From the NCBI GenBank assembly GCA_000499405.2, contig HG738140.1, positions 12,737,560 through 12,801,559 of the forward strand: a DNA stretch of 64,000 nt, read 5' to 3'. The DNA is from Onchocerca volvulus. Lineage: Eukaryota > Nematoda > Chromadorea > Rhabditida > Onchocercidae. The translations under genes and the position numbers were made by a program. Positions within the stretch are counted from its first letter, which is position 1, and each line of letters begins with the position of its first letter. Below, piece after piece: positions 31,701 through 43,800 of the stretch. Under the pieces are notes generated by a model, which was not told where the DNA came from, ran no database searches, and saw only the letters and a program-made list of their open reading frames with translations.

Positions 31701-32666
31701 TTGTGGTTCTAATGGCGTTGACATCAAATTCAAGGGCAAATTTTCAATAAAATATGCAAAAAATACATTCAAATTAATTCCAAGAAATGTTTGAAGCTCG
31801 AATTTTGTCTTGCACAAACTTTCCGAGTATTAATCTCTATTTTCTCATTCAATTCTTTCATTCTGATAAACTTCTTCGAAATTTTAAAATAACCAAAGGA
31901 AAGTTATTTGACGTCTTTCGATATTTTATTCATTTCACACGTAGAGCTTTAAAACGATTCTTTAATTCGAAAAATTTTGAACCATTCATTAATTTCGAAA
32001 TTAGACTTTTTTCGAATGTTCTTTACTGCAATAATTCCATTTTTGAGTGTTCTTTAACCAATTATTATTGCAATTACTTTTTTTCATTCCAAAAAAGAGA
32101 ACAAAAAATGACTGAATTATTTAATATGAAATGACAAATATTTAAGAATTTGCAGTTTAACAGGAAAAAAAAAAATCGATCAATTTTAATTTTAGCATTG
32201 GAACTAATTGTTCAATTCTTGTTTGGAGATGAAAATATAAGAAAAATTCTGCTTTTGATAAGATGGAAAAAAATATTGTGATATGAACGGATTGAAAGGG
32301 CAAAATTATAAATGTATGGAAATGGATAGATTAGGTTTTTCTAAATGTAATAATTGAAAATCCTTCATGTGAAAGGCTTAATTCATTTACTTGATTTGAT
32401 TTATTTAAAAAAAAAAATTTTATTTAATTAAATTTCTAATTTATTCTTTCGGCAAAATTCTATCGGAAAAGAAAAAACGAAAAAAATCCCACTCATCATT
32501 CATTTTTTTTTTATTTATACGAAATAACAAACCGGCGGTACAATTTAATTACCCTTTAGAAAAGCATCATTTAACTTTTTCCTAACATTTTAAATTCTAA
32601 TAAAATAGTAGAGAAAAACAAAAAGGCTAGGTCATTATCTTTCTTTAGAAAAAATAGACCATACGT

Positions 32667-32711
<45 letters not shown>

Positions 32712-34242
32712 GCTACAAATCAATTAATTGATGCCAAATTTGCATTCTACAGTAAGTTTTAATCAATAAATTCAAATATAACGAATTATTTCAGCGAAAT
32801 GATAGATTAAAGATAAGAAGAAATTTCATAGGAAACAAAGATCAAATGAATCGTAAGACTGACTACTTAATATTTAAATGTAACGAGTAGTGTAAATTTT
32901 TTTAAATTTCTTACAGTTCAGTTACGCAAATTCAATGAATGTTACCATAATCAATTTTTGGTTTGAAATATGAGGAAAAAAAAAAAAGCGTAAAATTGGG
33001 GAATGAATTCAAAGATAGCATATATATTTTACAATTAATATGTAAACATTTTATTTGCATTGCAAATGATTTACATGTGCAAATACAATGTTTAAGTGGA
33101 TTACAAAAATTGCAAGTTGAATTTGTTTGCATATTTGCGTGTATGTCAATAGATCATGAAAATTTTGTTCTTTTAAAAAAGAATTTCGAAAAAGAATTAA
33201 TTCTATTGTAATAATTCTAGAAAACAATTTGTTCAAAAATTATAAAAGAGAAGAAGGATTTGAATTATCAATTAAGAACAATTGTATTCCATTTTTTATT
33301 TTTCGTTTTTCTCAAATTATTCTTAAATGATGAGAACCAAAAGAATGGCACAATCAGAACAAATTTTTTCTTTATATTCCATTCTATTGGGAAATTTTTT
33401 CAAATATTCGAAAATGGAAATTAAAGAAGTTACAATCATTTTCTTTTTTTTATATTTAAGTTCATTTTTATTTCACAATTACCACTGAAATCTGTAATTA
33501 ACTTTAAGGATCCACTGATGATACAGCAATGCATTTGATCCAAATATTTCGTTTTCGAGCAGAATGATTCTTTTTTTTTTGTTTTTTTTTTTTTGAAAAT
33601 TTTTGCTAGATTTAAAAATTTTTTCCTTCAATATTTCAAAATTATCATCCGTTGACTAACGTCAAACTTTGAATCTCAAAATTTCCAAATCTTATGTTTT
33701 TCCAAAAATTTTGTTGTTTGTTAAGTATTGAAATAAAAAGAGATGTGTGGTTAGAAATCAATAAAATTGTGAACTTTTTTGACAGCAGAAAGATGCATGA
33801 AGAAATTGAATTGGAAAGAAAAGATGAAAAAAAGAATCGCGAAAATTTTAAATAATATTATGACAAGAATTCAATCAATTAAGCTTAGAAATTATGATGA
33901 AAAGACATCTGGTTAAGATAGAAAGTCATAAATAAAATGTTCCAAATCGAGATTAACATTTTCCAAGACAATTCCCGAGAAACTAACATCTGACAAATAG
34001 AAGAATAGAATAGACTGATCATTTAGCATAATAGGATTCATTTACGAATAAGCAATAATTGATGAATTTAAATCTACTAATACATCCGTCCATCGTGAAG
34101 CATATCTATTGACTGATTGCTATCGAAATCAATTTACTAGATTAATGGAATATGTTAATCAGATGATTCACATTTCCGATTTTATATTTCTGATTTATAT
34201 TTCTGGCTTAATTGCTTTTTAGTTTATTGTTGAAATTTTTTG

Positions 34243-34297
<55 letters not shown>

Positions 34298-34837
34298 TCA
34301 TATGTTAGCATTATTTAACTATTTCAGTTAAATGTTGCAGTGAATTAAACAATCAAGTTTTAGGAAAATACTTGAATTAAAAACTTATAAAACAGCAAAA
34401 AACGTTTTTTGGAATCATTTTGAAAAAACTGAAATTTTTTGTATTTTTTGTATTGCAGTGAATTAAACAACCAAGTTTTAAGGAAATATTTGAAACAGAT
34501 TGCAAAAATCCTTTCGTATTTTTTAGACATAAATGATGTCCAAATATGAAAATTATTGATTACTTTCAAATTCATTTATTTTAAAGCTCCTTTAGAAATT
34601 CCTATCTCGCTGTAACATTCAATAGTTCTTATTACAATTTTTACGACGTTTTTACAATGTGATTGCTTCAAGTCGAAGTTTGGAAAACAAAATTTTAAAT
34701 TTTCAGTTGCTTTGATTTCTGAAACTTTTTAGAGATTTTACCGGCAAATAATTACTTACGGGAGTATTAGCAACGATCGGCATATCAGTCATAAATGGTT
34801 TAACATTGTTTTCCTCTTTTGGCGCAACTTGTTCCAT
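16519..34837 (-). CDS. aqp: Aquaglyceroporin, long form with distal first exon
   Basis: Second major intrinsic protein gene, a predicted glycerol/water channel. Minus-strand exons: 34837-34760 (start ATG, MEQVAPKEENN), 19939-19820, 18709-18583, 18223-18086, 17931-17813, 17435-17221, 17008-16863, 16583-16519 (stop), 1008 bp, 335 residues, all in phase. Motifs: VVNCLSEFYGTMLLL (helix 1), GGHLNPAIS (first NPA), AGPNGTASLF and LSNTIAFWDQ (glyceroporin loop), LGYPINPARDFAPR (canonical second NPA with filter Arg and Asp), FWIPILAPCFGAIAAA (helix 6). The last-intron donor is ambiguous. A weak GTATTC donor at 16862 gives a charged tail ending CKRV; a better GTATGT donor at 16842-16843 extends the exon to 16844 and gives a tail ending TDLS (stop 16571-16573). 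The first intron is about 14.8 kb. Exon sizes match the neighbouring paralogue. Confidence 0.93.
18724..19819. other. Intron of the second aquaporin, low complexity
   Basis: Intron between the 19820-19939 and 18583-18709 exons. It is very AT-rich with many A/T homopolymers. The short frames on both strands (18896-19126) overlap one another across a poly-A run at about 18948-18965 and show no motif. Nothing else is seen. Confidence 0.5.
22038..22112 (-). CDS. aqp: Alternative internal first exon of the second aquaporin
   Basis: ATG at 22112 opens a 25-codon exon (starting MLKRFDWEFEKDD, acidic and hydrophilic) ending at a GTACATGAG donor at 22037. It is in phase 0, exactly as required to join the shared exon at 19939. 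The predicted protein is 334 residues, with a different cytosolic N-terminus from the 34837 form. An acceptor-like GGGGAAG lies 9 nt before the ATG. The base composition (GAT, GAG and AAG-rich, low poly-A) stands out from the surrounding intron. The donor is weaker than the GTAAGT of the distal exon. It reads as an alternative promoter or trans-splice start. Confidence 0.6.
22240..22594. repeat. Direct tandem duplication, about 176 bp period, two copies
   Basis: Copy 1 at about 22240-22413 and copy 2 at about 22416-22594 share AATCGGATCAATAATT, then CGGATGAAAAAA, AAGAAATCTCATAAATGTG, AATCTTTCAATGCTTGGC and AATAATCGATT in order. The A-run differs in length and there are scattered substitutions. 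It lies immediately upstream, in transcript sense, of the internal alternative first exon. Confidence 0.8.
22694..22784. repeat. Poly-T (poly-A on minus) tract
   Basis: Two T runs, 22694-22750 and 22757-22784, are separated only by CCAAAA. The minus frame over it encodes polylysine and is an artefact. The length is likely to be variable and error-prone in assembly. Confidence 0.9.
23260..23700. repeat. Degenerate tandem repeat, unit about 35-45 bp
   Basis: Imperfect units each contain a core like GAATCTCGACATCAAT..TTGTCATATGGAAGATCTC, seen about seven times with heavy divergence (for example near 23290, 23340, 23395, 23425, 23470, 23510 and 23545). A 104-codon plus-strand frame (23413-23727) runs through it, and its Ser/Arg/Glu/Cys-rich product reflects the repeat. 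No known domain is seen and coding status is doubtful. Confidence 0.5.
26502..26653 (+). CDS. Possible isolated coding exon, unknown
   Basis: An ATG 18 nt after an acceptor-like CAATTTAG opens a frame (beginning MANEKVARNFSTRDEII) that reads more like protein than the surroundings. It is mixed in composition, with two Cys and a good GTAAGC donor after 26653 leaving one base. No continuing exon could be assigned with confidence; a TTTCAG acceptor near 27609 would give only 14 more codons. No family is recognised. It lies on the opposite strand within the aquaporin intron. It may be chance. Confidence 0.2.
28670..28949 (+). CDS. Possible small unknown gene, two exons, nested antisense in aquaporin intron
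   Basis: Exon 1 is 28670-28703: acceptor-like TTCTGACAG, ATG at 28671, then 11 codons ending EENEGA before a strong GTAAGT donor. A 75-bp intron ends with a TTTCTCCCAG acceptor. Exon 2 is 28779-28949: 57 codons, hydrophilic, containing NENYQAAIDT and ending IVIRQIHLLK, followed by a GTAAAT donor. Phase 0 is kept throughout. A TTTCAG acceptor at 30228 followed by ATC TTA AAT GGC TGA would close the frame, for a total of about 72 residues. No family is recognised. The intron size and splice consensus look nematode-like, but the support is only structural. Confidence 0.35.
31119..31389. repeat. 40-bp minisatellite
   Basis: Units start at about 31119, 31160, 31200, 31240 and 31280, followed by a shortened unit and two diverged ones to 31389. 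The core is AATTCTCAGGTGAAATAAAT followed by ATGAGATATTACCTTACTGG. The central units are almost identical and exactly 40 bp apart, and divergence grows outward at both ends. Each unit contains TTCTCAG followed by GT, that is, acceptor- and donor-like strings. Confidence 0.92.
34245..34294. repeat. (TA)n microsatellite
   Basis: About 50 bp of uninterrupted AT dinucleotide in the first intron of the second aquaporin, about 470 bp downstream (in gene sense) of its distal first exon. Confidence 0.95.
34334..34497. repeat. Local direct duplication of a 45-bp segment
   Basis: TTGCAGTGAATTAAACAA, then a CAAGTTTTA block and GGAAAATACTTGAA, occur at about 34334-34378 and again with a few changes at about 34455-34497. 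The intervening DNA is T-rich and not shared. Confidence 0.8.
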
Positions 34838-34875
34838 ATTTATCGATTTTTTGAGATTCGTTTAACTTAACTGTC

Positions 34876-34883
34876 TCTGAAAT
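34876..34883 (-). promoter_or_regulatory. Candidate trans-splice acceptor of the distal aquaporin first exon
   Basis: The minus strand reads TTGATTTCAG and then AGACAG; the start ATG (34837) follows 39 nt later. A strong acceptor before a first coding exon suggests spliced-leader addition, or else an unseen 5' untranslated exon. Confidence 0.4.
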
Positions 34884-37800
34884 CAACATGACTGAAAAGT
34901 TGCAAAGGTTGATTTTCCTTGAATAACGATTACGTTTTTCATCACAATTCATCGCTTAAAGTATAAGATTTCAATTAAGAATATCAAATGATATCAAAAT
35001 TCTAAATGTAATTTCTGGAATTGTTTTGATAACCTTGAATTTTCTACATATCCTAATCATTTCTTATTTTATCAATTTTTCGCCATCTACTGAAATTATT
35101 TTTAATTTAATAAAAAAAAAAAAAAAAAAAACAGACTGATTTTAGTAGGATAAAAGATGAATTTCAAAATAATGAATTGGATAAATAATGTAAAAAAAAG
35201 TCATATCATATTTGTATTTACAAATAGATGTAGTAAAATGGTTTATTCTTAGAATATTGTTTTTACACTTCCAATATTTAGAGTTAAGAATATATTTGAA
35301 ACGAATGAAATTTAAATTTACACAAAGTACAAGTTTGATTAATATACAAGAGGAGAACTATTGAATCAATGTAGTAAATGATTTCAAACATTTTGAATAC
35401 CTCGAAATTCAAAATTTACAATAGACATTTACCTATTGTCACCTACTGCCATCTTCTCCAGTCTTTTATTTGACAGTATTAATTTCAAACATTCTTCAAT
35501 ACACTTTTCATAATTTCAGCTATTCCAACTAACAAAAAATGATGTAATTAATAAACTAATAAAGCTCATTTTAAATAGCTTTTTAATTACGATGCAAATT
35601 TTATACATAATTACATTTGCTAGTTTTTTCATTCTTTTCTAAATGATATTTCAAATTGAGCAATACGATATGACCTAAACATCGCTTGAATTACAAATAA
35701 TTTGATAAATTGAATTTGATTAATTTGATACTTAAGCGAAATTAATAATTTCTGTAAATGAATATGTTGATAATAATATTGTATCATTACATGACAACTC
35801 CTCTATGATAATAGTGTTAACTACTTCAGTGGCCAATATTATCGCTAATTTTTATCACATGGTTAGTTTGTTTTTAATATCTATTGATAATTTCGTTCCT
35901 TTCATGCATAATATTTCAATTTAGTAAATGGAACATTTGTATCATTTCAATTCCAAATCAGTATTAGTTGAAAACGAAATTCACTTCCTATTGATAATTG
36001 AATTTAAATTAATATCTAAGTTTCGCAAATATTTATTTGTTAATTTTTACATAACTCTATATTTTTTTCATTTCATAAATATAAAAAAAAAACTGCCACA
36101 AATTCATTTTATAAATATTTGATTAAATTATTTAAATATTACTGGAATATTTGAATAAAATTAACTATTAGTTAAAACAGAATTAATGGCACAAATAGTA
36201 ATAAAATTATTTTAACTGCTAATAAATAATAAAGGATTAATATAAAATAATTATATATTAAAATGATAAGCACAGATAAAATAAATGACACAAATTGAAA
36301 AGTTAATTTTAAAATAGACATTACTTAAATATCAAATAATAATTATCTGGCAATAAAATATAATGCAATAACTAAGAGGATAAGAAATCAAAACTTTAAT
36401 CTTATTAAATTCTATTAATGATAAACGGTCCGTTTAATCGATGATAAGAATGCGTAAGCTATGATAACAAATAAATTAGAAGCAAATTATCGTTATCAGT
36501 TGTCACTTATTTCACGTTTTTAGCGTACACTATTAATTGCTCCAATTATTTGATCTCATTAATTTAGCACTGAAATTCTTTCTCTTTCTTTTATTGCATT
36601 CCTTTACGAATTGAGAAAATCTCAAATATCCAATACTTTTGTCTAAATGAAGAATGATATGAGAAATATGATTATTTCACTTACTCAAATAATTCAAAAA
36701 CTTCTTACCTCATTCGAATAGTTTTTCAATTATTGACTTTTAAACTAAACCATCGATAATTAATATCAAAAAGTTCCATTTACCAAAATTTTCAGACAAA
36801 AATGTTAAAAATTATTGAAATAATTCTAATTTCGTTTTTTTTTTTTCTTAACCAGTAACATTGATACAATGACAACTGTACATTTGTAGCAAAGAAATGA
36901 TTAATTTATATGATTTTGAGTGTACTAAAAGTTTACCAAGTTAAAAAGAAATTTTGAAGATTTTTGCAAACATTGATTGAAGCATTGGTAAAACTTTTTT
37001 ATAGTGATAGTAATAATTGATTATACAATTTCATACATTTATTGCCTCATCAAAGAAGGCAATTTTTATTCAAAGGTAAACGAAGCAAAAAGAAAAAATT
37101 ATTAATTTCCGCATGAGAACTCATAGAATTTCCAAACTTCGATTTTAACAAATTTAATTTGCAAAAAATACAATTTAAAAAAAAAAAATTCAGGAATCTC
37201 ACAAGTATACAACAGTAATGTAAATACTTGAAAAAAGTTTTTGATTTTGTATATTTTTATAGAAATTTAGCAAGTTTAATCTTAATTTTGTGAATCACTA
37301 CGTTAGACTTATCTAAAAATTTTCTTAATTAAAAATTTTTATTTATGAAACTATTTTTTCATTTGAACTACAATAAAAATGGATATTGTTTTGATTTTAA
37401 ACATGAAAAAATCCATAATTATTACAATCAAAATTTATTAATCAGTCAAATGCAACTATGTTTATCAATTCAAGCAACACTGAAAAATTTGAAGCAATTT
37501 TAAACTCAAATAAATTTTCATTTTAGCGGCATAATTACGATAATATCATTAGGAAAAAAATCATTGCAGTGATGAATTTAGCCGTCTTATTATTTTAAAG
37601 TTTTTTTCTCAAAGAAAAAACGTTCAAACAGGATAACTACCAGATATTTATTTAATTTATTTTATTTTTTAAGGTTTTCTAACGCAAAGGAAAAGGTTAT
37701 CATTTAATGGCGGAATGTAAATAACAGAATTTCTTTCAACTGTTCATCTCTAAATATTTTTCCGGAAATAAAAAAAAAATAATAATTATTATTATTAAAT

Positions 37801-40800
37801 TAGAAAATTCTTTAAATGTTTGAAAATTTCAATAATATATTATGTATTGTAAGTACATAATGAAGTATTACTCGTTTTACGTATATTTTTCATGAAACTT
37901 CAATTTCTTATTTTTATTTAACATATATATTGAATTAAAATTGAATTGAAAAAAAGAAAAACAAATTTGAATTAACAGTTAAGCAATCAAACTATATTAA
38001 TTATGACTGATTTCTGGATACGGTAAATTGTGATGCTTTCAGAAAGCTAATGAATTGTTGCTCTCAACAATTGTACCATTTAATAGTAATAGATCAAAAA
38101 AATATAATAAAGTATATCATACATGTTACACATACAAACACAGTTGATGATAGTCAAGATGGTGAATTCTGATGAATCAATTTGGTAAGTGATTCTAAAA
38201 TGTGACGATGACTACGATAAAATGATTTTAGAATTTATAATTATTTCAATATATCAGGAGCAGTGAGAAAATCATGCATACATTTTGAAGTTAGTTTTAA
38301 ATATGATTTTTTAGAAAAGAAATGTTGGTAAAATTTGAAAATAAAAGCATGAATTTTTTTATTATACGAAACTAAATTAAATAATCGCCATTATTATACG
38401 GAATCGAATTAATTAATTGACAAAACCAATTAAAGTTAATTGATACTAATAGATATAGATGGATTCATATTTGATGGAAATTGTAAATTCAAGGCGACAA
38501 TAAATCTCATCATTTCCATCATTACACCAGATGAAAGGTAATACCTCTTATTCGATATTACTTTATTTATCATTGCTCATTCATTCACAATAGCAAATAA
38601 TGTCTAAAATTATTATACTTTCGTCACTTTGACCATATTGTTTCGATCACATTCTCATCGTTGGTTTATTGCCGATAGTAAACATTTCAATTTGTTGTAA
38701 ACCGACTTATCTGCATTATCAAATTCCTTGTTTTTAAAATGACTATCTTTGATTTCATTATATTAATTCAGCGAAAACATTCAAATCGTACATTTTGTGA
38801 TATTTTATTTCTGATAGCTTCTTGCTAACAAAGATTTGCACATTACTGACACCTTGATCGATGATATCGAAATTGTGCTTTAAAATGATTAAATTCTGGT
38901 TTATTTACATAACAAATGCCATTTTCTTGTCTAACTTACCTTGATAGATTGTAAATGCTATAGTTATCAACAAAGGAATACATTTCTTTCATGAATTTCT
39001 TTGAGAATGATCAACATTTGATAATTTATTTCATTTCAGTCTGGAAGCGAATTTTACTATTTAGCAATTTCTGATTGATCTATCAATCTTCATTATCCTA
39101 TCAGTACAATTGTCATAATTTTGCACTGAAATTTAGATGGCAATATTTCACGATATTAGAATAAGCAAAATTCTGATATTTAATAATATCTGATTTGTCA
39201 CTTAGTACAATTTATATATTTAACTTACTTTTATCCCTCCCAATTTTACCTCTTATCTAAAATTATATGACATTTTGTTACATACTGTTTTTATTTAAAA
39301 AAAAAAAAAAAAACCAATTTATTTCATAATATGAATAATTTTACAAATATGTTTTAATTGAGTGCTCTCAAATTCCTTCCCATTTATTATGATAAATGTG
39401 AATGGACTATTAATTATGTAGAATGACCCAATTTCAAATTGACACTTTAATAGGTTAGTTTTCTTTTATATTCTCTTCTCACAATTTGTGATTTCTTAAA
39501 TATTCCGCGAATCAATAAACTATTCCGCAATTATAAATTCTCACCTATGCCTGATCGCAAAAATAACAAGGGAAGAAGTAGGAAAAATTTGATGTAAAAC
39601 GGAAAAATTTTAAAAAAATCGATCAATAAAAGATAGAAATCTCATTCATTACATTTGATATGAAAGATGAAACTCTCATTTCAGTGAGAAAAGATTTGAT
39701 AGAAAGGCGGATCAGAGCAAAACTTGAAAAAATCATTAATTAATATAAATGTAGATTTATGTAACGAAAATACTGATATTATCTCATCACTAAATTGGAA
39801 GAAAAATCTCTCAAGCTGATTATAAACATCACTTATAATTTAGTTATCATCAAACCAATAATGGATAAATCAATAGAATGCTAATTGCGAACGAATGCAT
39901 ATTAATGGAACATTTCAAAATATGAATTGAGAAAAAAGTTGGGCAAAATCATTCGGATATTACTGTATATTCTGGAAGGTGATCGAGTCAGAGAAAAACG
40001 AATCTAAAAATGATTAAATGATAAATTTAAAATTGCTGCAAAAAAATGATACGAAGTTTTAATGATGATAGAAATCAGTTTTGATTCAATACGAAAAAAC
40101 ATTAAGAAACAATCGATATATTTACTGAAAAAAAAATCATTTATAAATAATTAAATGTTGGATAAAGATTTAATCGGCAAAGTTTCATTTACCGTGTAAA
40201 AAAGATATTTGACCTTCTTAGTAGACCACTGGATTATTAAATAACGCATTAAAGCAAGTATATTAATATAAATAATAAGTTAGTGTAATTTTACAAAAAC
40301 AACCAGCAGATTGAAATAATTTAATGAAATTTAGTATGGTAAATGATATTAATATACTTGCTGATGACATAAATCTCCATCAAACTCAAAATTTGTAATT
40401 TAACCATTACAAAAACAATTAACTCAGTTTTTGATTAATTATCTGATATGATAGCAAGTAATAAAGTCAAAAATTATGAATAAATCTGCCGATGATTTTT
40501 TGAAAATTTGAAATCAGTCAAATCAATCATTAACTCTCGTCAAAATTGCGGAAGTAGCAAAAGAAAATAAGAAAATTTCAGCGATAAAAAAATTTGGAAC
40601 ATTATATAACAGAAACGATGAATCACAATACAAACAGAGAAAAATAAAATAAAAAAATTAAACGATCTATTTTTCCATCAATGAAACTAATTAATTCATT
40701 TTTTTTTTTCAAAACAAGAAAAAAGAAGAAATATTTGCTGATTAATTCTAACAAGATAAATCGTGTAATTATTAGTTATTGAAATACTGAATTACAAAAG

Positions 40801-43800
40801 TTTTAAATATTCTAAACAATTCATGACAGCTTATCTTTCAATAAGCCTGAAACTTCTTGTTATCATTCGCTTTAGCCTAGGCTTTATATAATCATCATTT
40901 CACTTCGAATCTGATAAAACTTCCTCTTGTCACTCTTCCATATACTTATATATCAATCAAATATATCCTCAATTGTACTTTTACAGCCCTCAGCAAATCC
41001 CAGCAGTTGAATTTCGAACTATAAATTATAACATTTTATTTCGATCACTGTCCATTTGCTCATTTGTTCTCTACAATTTCAAAACTATTTTCTATCAATC
41101 ACTCTGTCCTTTTCTTTTTTAACAATTTTCATTTCTAAAAAAGTAACAACAAAAATTTTGTCTTCAAGACACTTTTTTTTTCATTTTTGCAATTCTGAAG
41201 TTTTTTTTTCAATTCTGAAGTTTTTTTTTTCATTAATTTATGGAAAAATTTTTTAGTTTATCCATAAAAAATTTTTGAAACATAAGAATATGAACACTTG
41301 GTAATGATATGATTGCGGAAGAATATGAAAGAATGAAGAAGTTCAAATAATAAACCAGTTTGAACTTTCATAATTTTGTTTAAATTCCTTTCCTATCAAT
41401 ATATTTATGAATCATATGCTCATGATATTGGTTTCATAACTTGTTTGGATGATTTAATTGATCTAATTACTTTAATTACTTTAATGCAATGATTTCATTT
41501 AAGGTGCCATTTAATTCTTGTCTTGTTGAATGTTCTTTATACTTCCAAGAACATATAATTCATAATTTCTTTTTTTATACATCAAAAAAATTTCATTTTG
41601 CTAAAAAAAAATCATTTAATCAATTGTGTTTGAACATTAATGATTATGAAATAGCCAGTTATTTCCTTCTCGAAACGGCAAATTTTCAAAATTTTTTAAA
41701 ATAACAGCGAAATTATTTTTATTGTTTTTATTTGTCGAATTGTTGAAACAAGTTTAGTTTCCATTTTCATCAATTGTTCATGTGAGCAAAAATTTAATCT
41801 GAATTACTAAATTACTAAATTTGCACTTATTTGTAAAAGTTTGAATCGAAGGAATACTAAGATTCCCTTTCTTTTCGTTATTCCTCGAGACGAATAACAG
41901 TGCATCCCTTGAGACACAATCAATCTTTTCACATATTTTCAAATTTCTAACATTTCAAATGTTTTCACTAATACTGAAGACTTTTTTGCTTCTGTTTGTC
42001 AATAAGTCAATAGTTTTGCACGAAAATTGGAGACAAAGAAATAGGGAAGAAACAAAATTTTGTTTTTGGAAATACTAAATTAATCTTACTAATTAATTTA
42101 ATTTCGTCAAATTTAAATCAATTCAGCATTTTTTTCTTTTAGGTATTCAAGTCTAAAAAAAAAAAAAAATTGATTATTTATGATGAAAAATGACAAAAAT
42201 TCGCTTCTCAATTTCTTCGCCGGTGATATTTTGCAATTGTCTTTCATCTTCCATAAATGGAATCTTCCGACAGAATTAAGTTCCATTTATGGAATTTGAA
42301 AACTTTATAGTTAGACAATTGTAATTTTAATTTTCATTTTATGATCCTGTAGCGATCTTAAATTATTACATTCTAATCTTATTTTCTGAATTTTCGGATT
42401 TGATTAAATCTTTAATCTTTCAAAGGTGTCACCAATATTGAACATTTGTTGCTCATTAATTTTGCAATTTAAGAATTCGCTAATGAAATAAGAAGAGTTG
42501 AAGTGACATCGATATCATAACTTTCGAGTGATATAAATCTTTCCTTGAAAATATTTGCAAAAGTTTTGAAAACCTTTTCCTGCACTAACTTCGAGAAAAT
42601 TAGGGCAGATATTAAATGGAATGAAAAGTGATCAATACTTAATTTGGGAAATAAACAAATGAGCAAATTTTAAACAATAAATTTTGGAAGTCTAACAATC
42701 CACAGATTGATTGATTATATACAAATTTTCTCACTATATTATTCAAGAATTTTCAGAATTTTTCGAATTAAATCAACTTTTATTTATTTCTTTCTACATT
42801 GCTCATTTAGTGAAGTTCCATTTAACTGAAGAGTTTTAAAAATTTTTAAATTGTAAACATACAAAGGAATTTATTCGAGCATTGTACACCTTTGTTTTGT
42901 TTAGAAAATCTAAACATATATATGAAAACAGATTTCAGTTGACAAACTTAGGACAGGAAAGGGAAACAGGAAAAAGTTCGAGAATTGTTTTTTTTTTTTT
43001 TGCTTTTGCGCAAATAATGTAATTTAATACGTCGTTTATTTAAAGTAACAACTTTAGCCTAACAATTATTTAATAACAATTTATTTGAAGAATGCAATTT
43101 TAGTGGGAAATTTAACGAAACGATTTGATTAATAGGAAATAAGGATTGAATATTTGCCAAGAACAGGAATAATTTTAATTACTGAATTAAGATGCCAAAT
43201 TTTTTGGTTCAAATAAACGATGGCAATCAGATAATAAACGAATTTCAAATTTCTAGTGAAATAAATTAATACAATAAAATAGTATTGACGAAAAATGAAA
43301 AAAAAAAAGAAGTCCTAATGATAAAAACTAATGCAAAGAATGGAATATGACAAAAAACGACAAATTTATTTTCTCTTTTTTATTAAAAGTAAAAACATAC
43401 ATCTGCTCAAACTACAAACTTATCGGTACTAAGCAAACATTTATAAAAGATTCAAATATTGTATTTTTCAACGGATTCCACCTTCTGTTGATCAGAATTA
43501 CTGGCTGTTGATCGAAAAAAAAAAAGAAGAAAAGGAAAAAAAAAAATTAAATTCATTGTTGTACTTTAAATATTTGATATTAGAAATGCGTATGAACCAA
43601 ACTTTGATAACAGATTTTGATCTTCTCATATCTTTACAAAGTTTTCATTTATTTTGCCATTTTTATCAGTTAGAAATTATAATTTAACTTTTATTTTTGC
43701 TTTTTTCATCGATCCGATTTATTAAACTTAAAATTATGCATTTATCCTGAAAAAGCAGTAAAATTTCCGAAAATTGCGGGATACAATTAACATTTAAGTC

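Larger units (their letters stand above)
19940..34759. other. Very large first intron of the second aquaporin
   Basis: About 14.8 kb of AT-rich DNA between the distal first exon and the first shared exon. Supported contents are an internal alternative first exon (22038-22112), a tandem duplication (22240-22594), a long poly-T tract (22694-22784), a degenerate repeat (about 23260-23700), a possible small plus-strand gene (28670-28949), a possible isolated plus-strand exon (26502-26653), a 40-bp minisatellite (31119-31389) and a (TA)n run (34245-34294). No transposase or RNA gene was recognised. Confidence 0.6.

Noticed and set aside
31787..32134. 115-codon plus-strand open frame
   Set aside because: Phe/Asn/Ile/Leu-rich product matching local AT bias, no motif, no splice context; one frame of this length is expected by chance in this much AT-rich DNA.
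38159..38185. Short plus ATG frame ending at a strong GTAAGTG donor
   Set aside because: Only nine codons, no upstream acceptor and no in-phase downstream exon that I could find.
42469..42666. 65-codon minus frame between aquaporin and ammonium transporter
   Set aside because: No motif, weak composition support, no flanking splice partners.
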